From Vibrio sp. Y2-5 (lineage in GTDB: Bacteria > Pseudomonadota > Gammaproteobacteria > Enterobacterales > Vibrionaceae), in the NCBI RefSeq assembly GCF_014596725.1, contig NZ_JACVEG010000007.1, positions 124,353 through 188,352 on the forward strand: a stretch of DNA of 64,000 nucleotides, in the 5' to 3' direction. Positions 9,550-17,380 of this stretch are shown here, in pieces. The position numbers and the translations under genes were made by a program. Every line of letters begins with the position of its first letter. The first letter of the stretch is position 1. Under the pieces are notes generated by a model. The model searched no databases, was not told the origin of the DNA, and saw only the letters and a program-made list of their open reading frames with translations.

Positions 9550-10200
9550 TTGAGACAGTGGGATAGTGATTTTTTCTCAAGGCATATTGGGGATGTTAAT
9601 TGGTCGCCTAGTTCGAATGAGAGCTTACATCTAGATCTAATTACGACGAAAGTTTCCTCAAGGGACGAGGATAAGATAGGCCTTTTGAATCAAGCTGGTT
9701 TTGTTTTTTGTGAAGGAGAAGCTTTATTTGTAAAACCGCTCCTTAATGTAAAACACCTAATTGAAGTAGAGCGCTTGGGAAAAGATGATTTACCAGCAGT
9801 ACAGAACCTTACAGATGGCTTATATCTATCTAGTCGTTTTAAGTCTCCGTGGTTTACCGAAGAGGAAAAAGACGGTTTTTATAGGGAATGGTTCAAAAAA
9901 GCGGTTTTAGGTCAGTTTGATGATTTATGTATAATTAAACGAGTGGGTGGGAATATTGCCGGTTTCGTAACAGTTAGAGTTGACAATGATGATGCTTCAA
10001 TAGGCTTAATTGGCGTTTTACCTGAGTATCAAGCTCTTGGTTTAGGAAGAGCTTTAATTCAGTGTGCGGAATCTTATGCTGTTGAAAAGGGGTGTAAGAA
10101 CTTATCTGTTGCAACTCAATTGAGCAATCTTAAAGCGATGAACCTCTACATGAAATCTGGTTACTCTTTACAGCAAACAGCGTATTGGTTTTATAAGTAA
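9538..10200 (+). CDS. wecD: dTDP-fucosamine acetyltransferase (WecD-like GNAT enzyme)
   Basis: A 220-residue GNAT-fold protein that should N-acetylate dTDP-4-amino-4,6-dideoxygalactose with acetyl-CoA to give dTDP-Fuc4NAc. The N-terminal half matches the WecD layout (WDSDFF, then SRFKSPWF, then W-x-x-x-x-V-x-G-x-FD). The C-terminal half carries the acetyl-CoA-binding loop VLPEYQALGLGRALIQ and the final AYWFYK, close to the AYWLYR of E. coli WecD. It is adjacent and divergent to wecE, completing the two-step branch. Its last 10 bases overlap the convergent waaA 3' end. Confidence 0.85.
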   Translation: MNFELRQWDSDFFSRHIGDVNWSPSSNESLHLDLITTKVSSRDEDKIGLLNQAGFVFCEGEALFVKPLLNVKHLIEVERLGKDDLPAVQNLTDGLYLSSRFKSPWFTEEEKDGFYREWFKKAVLGQFDDLCIIKRVGGNIAGFVTVRVDNDDASIGLIGVLPEYQALGLGRALIQCAESYAVEKGCKNLSVATQLSNLKAMNLYMKSGYSLQQTAYWFYK

Positions 10201-11465
10201 CGCTTTATTCTCTCTATAGTATTTAGTATTGAACCAGAAGACTTTGAGAACACACAATACGCATTTTTTCCTAAAACTTCGCGGTAAGACGTATCTGAGA
10301 ACATATGTGATACTGACGCAGAGAGTTCCTTTGAAGATTCTGTTATTAAAAGTGCTGTGTTGTCTTTAAGCGCTTTTGTAATTTCTAGGAAGTTGTAATA
10401 GCTCGCCCCGGTTAAAATGGGTTTCCCTAATGCAGCTGGCTCCAACATGTTATGTCCTCCAACCTTATCGCCTAGCAGACTCCCTCCCATAAAACAGATA
10501 TCAGCCGCTTCCATGAGGGTTAGCATTTCTCCCATAGTATCACCCAAGTAAACCTGAATTTTGGTGTCTAACTGTCCATCATTTTGTTCAGTTCTTCGAA
10601 CAGTATGGAACATTTGCTTAGATAAGTTAAATACGTCGTTAAACCGCTCTGGATGACGTGGAACCAAAATTAGCAGGGCATTAGGATGATCTTTTAATAC
10701 TTCTTGATGTGCTGTTAATATTTGTTCATCTTCGCCGTTATGTGTGCTGGCAGCTATCCAGACAGGACGATTATTACCCAACTGATTGCGTAGCGCTTGG
10801 CCTTCTTCTTTCACTTTTGGACTAACTTCAATATCAAACTTAATTGAACCAGTGACAGAGACTTTTTCTTTTGCCAGTCCCAGCCTAATAAAGCGTTCTG
10901 CATCATCAGGGTATTGACACAGGACTTGAGTTAAATTCTTGGATAGCATATCAAATATTGGCTGGACCTTTGCGTAGCGCTGGCAAGAACGTTCTGATAG
11001 ACGTGCATTAATTACGGTAATAGGAATGTTCGCTTTCGCGACCGTATGAAGAGTGTTGGGCCAAAGCTCAGTTTCCATAATGAGTAGCTGGCTAGGCTTT
11101 ATAGCATTTATAAAACCACGAACGGCAAACGGGAAGTCGAATGGCATATAGCGATGTTCGGCTATTCCTGCTAACTTTTCGGCTTGTTCCGCGCCTGTAG
11201 CTGTCGTTGTTGTGATGACTATCCTTAGGTGCGGATATTGTGCTTTTAGCTTTTTAATCAAAGGTGTAACTGCAAGAGTTTCACCTACTGATACGGCATG
11301 GACCCATATTGGTCCATGGCTGCAATCTAATTTAGGTGTTACACCGAAGTGCTCTTTCCAGCGTTTTCCTACACTTGGTTTTCCTGTTCGGTGTCTGTAT
11401 AGCCCCCACATTAGAAACGGTGAGGCAACAGCAAGCAAAGCAGTGTATATATAGCGAATGAGCAC
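10191..11465 (-). CDS. waaA: Kdo transferase (3-deoxy-D-manno-octulosonate transferase)
   Basis: Transfers Kdo from CMP-Kdo to lipid IVA at the inner membrane. The 424-residue protein has an N-terminal membrane anchor (about residues 3-22), then the typical WVHAVSVGETLAVTPLI, TTTTATGAEQA, METELWPN and INARLSERS motifs, and C-terminal FMGGSLLGDKVGGHNMLEPA and ALGKPILTG. These are diagnostic for WaaA (GT30). With kdkA present, the protein is probably monofunctional, adding one Kdo that is then phosphorylated; this is inferred from the family. Confidence 0.96.
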   Translation of the reverse strand: MLIRYIYTALLAVASPFLMWGLYRHRTGKPSVGKRWKEHFGVTPKLDCSHGPIWVHAVSVGETLAVTPLIKKLKAQYPHLRIVITTTTATGAEQAEKLAGIAEHRYMPFDFPFAVRGFINAIKPSQLLIMETELWPNTLHTVAKANIPITVINARLSERSCQRYAKVQPIFDMLSKNLTQVLCQYPDDAERFIRLGLAKEKVSVTGSIKFDIEVSPKVKEEGQALRNQLGNNRPVWIAASTHNGEDEQILTAHQEVLKDHPNALLILVPRHPERFNDVFNLSKQMFHTVRRTEQNDGQLDTKIQVYLGDTMGEMLTLMEAADICFMGGSLLGDKVGGHNMLEPAALGKPILTGASYYNFLEITKALKDNTALLITESSKELSASVSHMFSDTSYREVLGKNAYCVFSKSSGSILNTIERIKRYL

Positions 11466-11476
11466 GGTAGCCTCGA

Positions 11477-12259
11477 TTATTTCTTGATTAGGTCTTCAGA
11501 TTTCATATGGGTCCACTTGCCTCTCGGTTTATCCAAGTATTGAAAGTATTCATTGGTAAATGTGCCCTGAATACAAACATAGCGGCGGCGCTTTGATTGT
11601 ATAGCTTCATTGGAAAGAACATCATTAAAAACTTTAGGCCCTGTGGTTCCATAAACCCCTTTCTTTGGGTCATAGTTTTCAATGTTATTGACAATCGCAT
11701 CCATGACTTTCTTAAAGTGCGGATTATTGGGCGCTGTCGCTAAGAAGTAATTTGTAATTTCAGTATCATTTTTAATCTTTATGTATAAAGCGTCTTTTAC
11801 TCCCTTAAGCAGTTTGCTTAACGGCCAAACCAAAGTCGCATCGATATCCATATAGATACCACCTTCTTTGTACAAGGTGGTCACACGCCACAAATCGGCT
11901 TGAGCAGCTCCGTCCGTTAGCTTCAGATAAGCTTCATAGACTTCTTTTGGAGCATTCTCTTTCAAATACTCCTCTCTCGCCTCAGTACTAACATATCGAT
12001 AGTCATAACTGAGAGACATCAAACGATTAAACAAATAATTCAGATATACGGGCAGAGCACTACGATTAGAGTAGTTTGTTTGCCAAATGACTTTCGTTAC
12101 ACCGCTATCATTGGAGCTTTTGAGCTTGGCTGGTGAATATTCTGGGATAGTAAAACGCACTTTAGGTAATATGAAATGAAATGGGTATGACAACACCTTG
12201 AAGATATTGCCAATCAATTTAATTGTGCGATTTGCGACCATAACTGGTAAGTGACTCAT
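11477..12259 (-). CDS. GT32-like glycosyltransferase of the LPS core
   Basis: A 260-residue protein with the OCH1/GT32 pattern: [14 protein letters not shown] near residue 58, [21 protein letters not shown] near residue 130, then the DXD motif in [12 protein letters not shown]. This is the signature of DXD-containing sugar transferases often found in capsule and LPS clusters. It lies 11 bases upstream of waaA on the same strand, so they may be co-transcribed, and follows waaF. Cytoplasmic, donor unknown. Confidence 0.8.
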   Translation of the reverse strand: MSHLPVMVANRTIKLIGNIFKVLSYPFHFILPKVRFTIPEYSPAKLKSSNDSGVTKVIWQTNYSNRSALPVYLNYLFNRLMSLSYDYRYVSTEAREEYLKENAPKEVYEAYLKLTDGAAQADLWRVTTLYKEGGIYMDIDATLVWPLSKLLKGVKDALYIKIKNDTEITNYFLATAPNNPHFKKVMDAIVNNIENYDPKKGVYGTTGPKVFNDVLSNEAIQSKRRRYVCIQGTFTNEYFQYLDKPRGKWTHMKSEDLIKK

Positions 12260-12319
12260 AATGTCCCTTATTAAAAATAATTCTGACGTTTTATAGTGGT
12301 ATTGCAGGCCATGATATAA

Positions 12320-13348
12320 CTAGCTAAGAAACTTGTTAATAGCTTGCATAACGGTCTCAGGTGAAAGCTTATTTAAGCAGTTTAAATGTTGCAAAGGACA
12401 TTCGCGCTTAAAGCATGGCCTACAACTGATGTCTGTATGAACAATTTCAACGTTATTTGATAGCGGTGGCGTATATTGAGGAGAGCTAGAACCATAAACA
12501 GCAACAATATTACATCCTACAGCAGCAGATACGTGCATTAGCCCTGAATCGTTACTTACCACCGTATGGCAAGCCGCTAGCATATCTACAGCTTCAATGA
12601 GGGATGTTTGGCCTGCTAAGTTTTGGCAGTACTGCTGAAGCTCAGGCGGCAGTTGTTGATGAATAGAATCTGTGACTTCTCTGTCTTTTGCTCCACCAAA
12701 CAGCCAAACTTGTTGGCCTTTTTCTATAAGTTGATGAGCAATTTTTGCATAGTATTTATCTGGCCAACGTTTCGCTGGGCCAAATTCAGCACCAGGGCAT
12801 AAGCCTACAACTGGGCGTTCTAGATCTAGCGAAAGTTTTTCAAGCGTAAGTTGTTGAGCATTTTTATCAACAGTCAGTTTTGGTATTGGACAGTGTTCAA
12901 GCGTTACCTGCTCAAGCATGGTCTGCCTAGGATAAGCGAGTGCGACATAGCGTTCGACCATGTATTGAAAAATGCGTTTATCTGGTCGTAGGTCATTGAT
13001 AAGACCATATCTCATTTCACCTTTCCAACCTGTGCGAGTTGGAACCCCTGCGAACAAAGGGATTAACGCCGATTTTGCTGAATTCGGCAGTATAAAGGCA
13101 TGAGTATATTTTTGACGTTTTAGTTCTCTACCTAGTGCCCAACGTCCTGCGAGGTTAAAAGAGCCGTGGCCGATAGGCATTTCTATCGCTTTATTTACCT
13201 CAGGCATGCGCTCAAGTATCGGTTTACACCAAGCAGGAGCGAGCACATCGATCTGTGCCGCAGGGTGCAACTCTCTTAACGTTGTGTATAGGCTTTGTGA
13301 CATAACCATATCACCAACCCAAGAAGGACCAATAATCAGAATTTTCAT
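12320..13348 (-). CDS. waaF: ADP-heptose:LPS heptosyltransferase II
   Basis: Adds the second L-glycero-D-manno-heptose of the inner core. The product (342 residues from the chosen start) begins MKILIIGPSWVGDMVMSQSL, almost identical to the N-terminus of E. coli WaaF, and contains LPNSAKSALIPLFAGVPTRTGW, CPGAEFGPAKRWP and the donor motif SNDSGLMHVSAAVG. An in-frame ATG four codons upstream is possible; neither has a strong Shine-Dalgarno. Substrate comes from the ADP-heptose pathway that ends with HldD, encoded at 19.4-20.3 kb. Confidence 0.95.
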   Translation of the reverse strand: MKILIIGPSWVGDMVMSQSLYTTLRELHPAAQIDVLAPAWCKPILERMPEVNKAIEMPIGHGSFNLAGRWALGRELKRQKYTHAFILPNSAKSALIPLFAGVPTRTGWKGEMRYGLINDLRPDKRIFQYMVERYVALAYPRQTMLEQVTLEHCPIPKLTVDKNAQQLTLEKLSLDLERPVVGLCPGAEFGPAKRWPDKYYAKIAHQLIEKGQQVWLFGGAKDREVTDSIHQQLPPELQQYCQNLAGQTSLIEAVDMLAACHTVVSNDSGLMHVSAAVGCNIVAVYGSSSPQYTPPLSNNVEIVHTDISCRPCFKRECPLQHLNCLNKLSPETVMQAINKFLS

Positions 13349-13405
13349 AGTGTTTTTCACATTGAATGTATATAGGCGGCATATTAAAAGAGAATAAGTG
13401 AACTG

Positions 13406-15175
13406 CTACTTTTTGACTTTCCTAAAGGTATAATTGCCACGAATTTTACGCCATAAACCAAATACGTCTGTCTTCGGGAAGATAGCAATACGGCGAATTT
13501 GATACTTATCTTGATGGATAGCTAATGGACCGCTATTAGTCGCAACAGCAAATTGATACCCAGCTTGTTGAGCTATATCCTTAGAACACTGGTTATGGTC
13601 ACCGTATGGATATGCAAAAGAGCATAACTTAGTTTGTAGAAGTTCTTCTAGTTCTTGTTTGTTCGTTTCTATTTGTGTTCTCTGTTCTGCTTCTGAAAGT
13701 GTGCTCAGTCGAGGATGTGTCATCGTATGGCCACCTATCTCGACCAGACCTGAACTGTGCAGCTCTTTCAGTTGTTCAGCAGACATTAGCGGAACGGATT
13801 TCTCTGGATTCTCTGGCACTTCAACGTCCCAGCGATTGAACTTTTCTCCAGTCACAACATAGATGACCGCTTTAAAGTGATATTTTTTAAGCAGTGGCAG
13901 TAATAGTTCGTGGTTGTCTTTATAGCCATCATCGACAGTGAGAATGATGTAGCGCTTTCCATACTCGAGTCTATGGATGAGTCCTTTATCCGCCAAGTCA
14001 CTAAAAGTCAGAGTTTCAAATCCCATTCGCTTTAGTAACTTGAAGTGCTTCTCAAGCATATCCACATGCATGTAGGTACCGTGAACGCCTTTTTCACTCT
14101 CATCTCGAATAAATCGATGATACATGATCACAGGCATTTCACGCTGGAGCGTCTCAACATAAACGGTTTGATAAGTATCTTCGAGATGATCAACAACCTT
14201 TGCGAGATCGTAGTTGTCTTGGATAAGCTGGTTAACCTCAGTTTCACAATGCTTGGTCTTTAACGCTACTTCAACAATGTTTGCTATTTTGCTGAAATCA
14301 ATATCAAGGTCTTTAGAACCAATATCGCCAAAGTTAGTAGCCATAGCCTGATGAATATTGTTGCTATCAACGAGTCCAATGCAGCTGGCTTCACCAATAG
14401 CTAAAGTAGGTCTGCCACATAATAATGCTTCCATCGCTACTCGCCCAGCGCCAATGACTAAGTCGGATTGAGCCATAACTTGCTGAACATCATTGGTATA
14501 ACCAGGAAAAGTGACTTTTGAAGTGAACGGAGTAAAACGGTCTGTCACTTCTGAACCAGTAATAACACGCACATCATATTTATCAGTGTCTAAGCAATCT
14601 TGGAGAAGCTTGTAGCATAAATCACCTTTTGGACCAGTTAGACGACCAATGATCGAGATGACAGGTTTAGTATTCTTGGGCGCATCCTGCCATTTGAAAT
14701 ACGATGTTTGTATGCCATTACGACTTACCACCATTTCATCAAGTGGTACGGCTAGGTCTTTATGGAGTTGATCTTTTATTGCTTCGCATACTGGAAGCGC
14801 TTTATCTCCCATCGCATGAAATTTTTTGCGCGAGGCGTGAACTGGTTGCCGACCGTGAACGGTTGTGACCATTGGCGTGCCAGTGATTTTACAAGCGATA
14901 TGACAACTCCAACTGGAAGCTCTGGAATGTGCGTGAACAAGTTGAATATTGTGTTTCTTAATTAGATAAACAAGGTAAGCGACGTGCCAGAACCTGCGAG
15001 GAATGCTGCGTTTGTTGAATCGTAAAGAGAAAAATGGTCCAAGATGAGGTTTAGTTAAAGTATCACTCACATAGACAACATTATGCCCACGTTTGGTTAG
15101 TTCATCTCCAACTGTCGTGGCATACACTTCTGCCCCTGTTACTTCTAACTGGGAAAGAGCCATTAAAATATTCAT
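13406..15175 (-). CDS. Fusion of GT4 glycosyltransferase and NodB-type polysaccharide deacetylase
   Basis: A 589-residue two-domain protein. Residues 1 to about 355 form a GT-B glycosyltransferase (start MNILMALSQLEVTGAEVYA, VHAHSRASSW, ISIIGRLTGPKGD, and GAGRVAMEALLCGRP with the GT4 E-x-x-x-x-x-E-like donor loop). Residues about 365-589 form a carbohydrate esterase 4 domain: VIMYHRF, LTVDDGYKDN (catalytic and metal Asp pair), GGHTMTH (metal His pair) and FAYPYGDHN. No signal peptide is present, so both activities should be cytoplasmic. It could add an N-acetylated sugar to the core and then deacetylate it, giving a positively charged residue; this is inference. Confidence 0.85.
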   Translation of the reverse strand: MNILMALSQLEVTGAEVYATTVGDELTKRGHNVVYVSDTLTKPHLGPFFSLRFNKRSIPRRFWHVAYLVYLIKKHNIQLVHAHSRASSWSCHIACKITGTPMVTTVHGRQPVHASRKKFHAMGDKALPVCEAIKDQLHKDLAVPLDEMVVSRNGIQTSYFKWQDAPKNTKPVISIIGRLTGPKGDLCYKLLQDCLDTDKYDVRVITGSEVTDRFTPFTSKVTFPGYTNDVQQVMAQSDLVIGAGRVAMEALLCGRPTLAIGEASCIGLVDSNNIHQAMATNFGDIGSKDLDIDFSKIANIVEVALKTKHCETEVNQLIQDNYDLAKVVDHLEDTYQTVYVETLQREMPVIMYHRFIRDESEKGVHGTYMHVDMLEKHFKLLKRMGFETLTFSDLADKGLIHRLEYGKRYIILTVDDGYKDNHELLLPLLKKYHFKAVIYVVTGEKFNRWDVEVPENPEKSVPLMSAEQLKELHSSGLVEIGGHTMTHPRLSTLSEAEQRTQIETNKQELEELLQTKLCSFAYPYGDHNQCSKDIAQQAGYQFAVATNSGPLAIHQDKYQIRRIAIFPKTDVFGLWRKIRGNYTFRKVKK

Positions 15176-15204
15176 AGTGTGCTCATCAAGTCTTTTATTA
15201 AGTG

Positions 15205-16038
15205 CTAGTCTACGCTACCCGCCTGATGATAACCATCAAGAGCAACGATGTGATTTCCTTCGCGAGTCTGTCTGAATAATTCTTCCGCTTGTTCTAAACG
15301 AGGAAGCTCAGTGTGGATCACATGTAGAACAATAGCTTGATAGAATAAATTTTTTATCTGCTTACCCTGCTTGACTAGACGATACTCAATGTCAGTATCT
15401 TCTCCAATACTTGGTATGTCGTAACGGTTATCAAAACCATTTACCGATAAGAAATCTTCTTTATGAAGAGAGAAGTTACAACCAACAATACCTTTTTTCT
15501 TTGTGTTGAGTTTTTTTAGCAAAAAAGGGTGGGTGATGCGAATCCCTTTCTCCACATTCTTACCGTGACCAAGTAAATAAAGGCTAAAAATTTTTAATTT
15601 ATTGCGGTTGAAAAATTTATCTGGGGATGCACTAGTGTAAAGGCGTTCCTTAAACTGTGTTGCTAAGTCGACTCGACGGCCATTTAGGATTGAGTTTGGC
15701 TGTTTATTGGATAAATGATCGGCAACAAAGTGACTTTGCGGTATGCAATCACCGTCAATAAAAATGAGGTAATCGCTACTGCTATGACTAACGGCTTTGT
15801 TTAATATGCGATTTTTTCTAAATCCGATGTCTTTTTGCCATATATGAGTGACAGGCTTTGAAGAGTCCGAGATGAGTTGTTTCACTTTAGCCACGTTTTC
15901 TTCACGTGACCCGTCATCGGCAACAATAATCTCAAAGTTCTCTTTTTGATTATCTAGTGCCTTGATGATACAAGCCAATGAATCCACATTATTGTAAAAA
16001 GATACGATGACTGAAGCATCGTACTGATATTTATTCAT
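15205..16038 (-). CDS. GT2 glycosyltransferase with galactosyltransferase-type C-terminal domain
   Basis: A 277-residue GT-A enzyme with ASVIVSFYNN, VADDGSREEN, the DXD-type IFIDGDCIPQ and a C-terminal VGCNFSLH ... IGEDTDIEYR acidic cluster. It is a paralogue of the gene at 6495-7307; both share QxDIGxRK and GDCIP in the same order. Its start overlaps the end of waaL by eight bases, so the two are coupled. Outer-core role inferred. Confidence 0.82.
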   Translation of the reverse strand: MNKYQYDASVIVSFYNNVDSLACIIKALDNQKENFEIIVADDGSREENVAKVKQLISDSSKPVTHIWQKDIGFRKNRILNKAVSHSSSDYLIFIDGDCIPQSHFVADHLSNKQPNSILNGRRVDLATQFKERLYTSASPDKFFNRNKLKIFSLYLLGHGKNVEKGIRITHPFLLKKLNTKKKGIVGCNFSLHKEDFLSVNGFDNRYDIPSIGEDTDIEYRLVKQGKQIKNLFYQAIVLHVIHTELPRLEQAEELFRQTREGNHIVALDGYHQAGSVD

Positions 16039-17281
16039 TTTGTTTTAATTCCACATTAACCCGTGCATAGCATAAAGCGACCAAGGAAAAGAATATGGTC
16101 GTTTGGTATTCTAGCCCACTAGTATAGAAAACAGAGGTTATTCCGTACGTTATGATTAAGCAAATACCGGAGTATGCCCATGCACTTACATGATCTTTAT
16201 GCATCAGAAAGAATGTTAGCATCAACACTAAAATAACTATGTAGGCTAAAGCGTATATTGCCCCAATTTTGACTGACAAATCTAAGTATGTATTGTGTAA
16301 ATCCTTAAACGAGACTTCTCCATTTGTTTGTTCAATCATCTTTTGAACATTCGTCGACTGCTCTAAGAACAGCCGATACTTAGACTCAAAGTGGTCAATA
16401 CCGACGCCGAAAAAAAACTCACTGGGCTTATTGGTTAAGTTGTATTTAGCAAAGTTAAAACCGTTCTGCCACATAACAAGTCGTGCATTATTTGAATCAT
16501 TGTGATGTAAATCAGCGATGCTGGAGATGCGCTGATGAACTGCTTCTATTGGCGGAAAAGATTTACCGACATAAAAAATTGCGGATAAGCTTAGAGCGAT
16601 AGTGAAAAAAGCTTTTGGAGAACGCAATAGAAGATATAACGTACTGGTGATGGTAATCGCTAAAAGAGGCCCTCGACCACCTGAGATTACTAATGCTATT
16701 AAACAACAGACTGATAAAATTATGTAAAATAGGCGTTTACCTTTAGTGAAGCTATTGCGGTGCTCAAAGATCAAAGGTATTAAAATAGCTAAGCTGTATC
16801 CTAGACACTCAGCCCACCGGCCTACATCCCAAAAGCTCGTAATCCTTTGTCCATGCCACTCGGTGACTCGAGCTAACTCATAAAAAGCATTTCCCAGTCC
16901 GACTAGTAATCCAGCTATGAGGCTTACTTGTGCCCACTGAAGGTTATTACTCTTTCGTAGTTGAAAGTAAAGGATTGGAAATACCAATAGAATGCTCGCT
17001 TTACGAAAGTAAGTAATAGCGTCTTTCGTATCCATTGACAATGTTGAAGCAATACCAAGGCAGAATAAGCCTATAAATCCCCACAAAAGGCGATTACTAG
17101 ACACTAGCTCCCTGAAGCTTTTGTTACGAGCGAAGGAATAGATTTGAATTAGCAGCAATAAGCTTAAGCCAATGTAGATACCTGCTTTTGAGATAAAGAG
17201 AGAAAATAACAGCAGGCACATTGCACTGGTTTCAATAATTGGAAATATCATTAATATCTTATTGTTAAGTAAGTTGAGCAA
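16031..17281 (-). CDS. waaL: O-antigen ligase
   Basis: A 416-residue polytopic inner-membrane protein with about eleven to twelve hydrophobic segments and the Wzy_C/O-antigen ligase layout. A large periplasmic loop around residues 240-320 contains R-I-S-S, NGFNFAKYN and HNTYLDLSVKIG, the last being the conserved H-N-x-x-L-x motif of the family. It would transfer undecaprenyl-linked O-polysaccharide to the lipid A-core in the periplasm. Its position inside the core cluster favours WaaL over a Wzy polymerase, and no ABC-type O-antigen needs a Wzy. Confidence 0.82.
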   Translation of the reverse strand: MLNLLNNKILMIFPIIETSAMCLLLFSLFISKAGIYIGLSLLLLIQIYSFARNKSFRELVSSNRLLWGFIGLFCLGIASTLSMDTKDAITYFRKASILLVFPILYFQLRKSNNLQWAQVSLIAGLLVGLGNAFYELARVTEWHGQRITSFWDVGRWAECLGYSLAILIPLIFEHRNSFTKGKRLFYIILSVCCLIALVISGGRGPLLAITITSTLYLLLRSPKAFFTIALSLSAIFYVGKSFPPIEAVHQRISSIADLHHNDSNNARLVMWQNGFNFAKYNLTNKPSEFFFGVGIDHFESKYRLFLEQSTNVQKMIEQTNGEVSFKDLHNTYLDLSVKIGAIYALAYIVILVLMLTFFLMHKDHVSAWAYSGICLIITYGITSVFYTSGLEYQTTIFFSLVALCYARVNVELKQNE

Positions 17282-17380
17282 GCATCAACATTCGGTAAAT
17301 TGTTGTTTACTGCCAGTGTCGTTTTGATGGCGTGAAGTATCATTCTAACGTACAAAAGTAGAGAAAACACCAGACTTATA

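Noticed and set aside
16031-17281. Wzy O-antigen polymerase
   Set aside because: The topology would fit, but the gene lies in the core cluster and the variable locus has ABC export, which does not use Wzy; WaaL is preferred.
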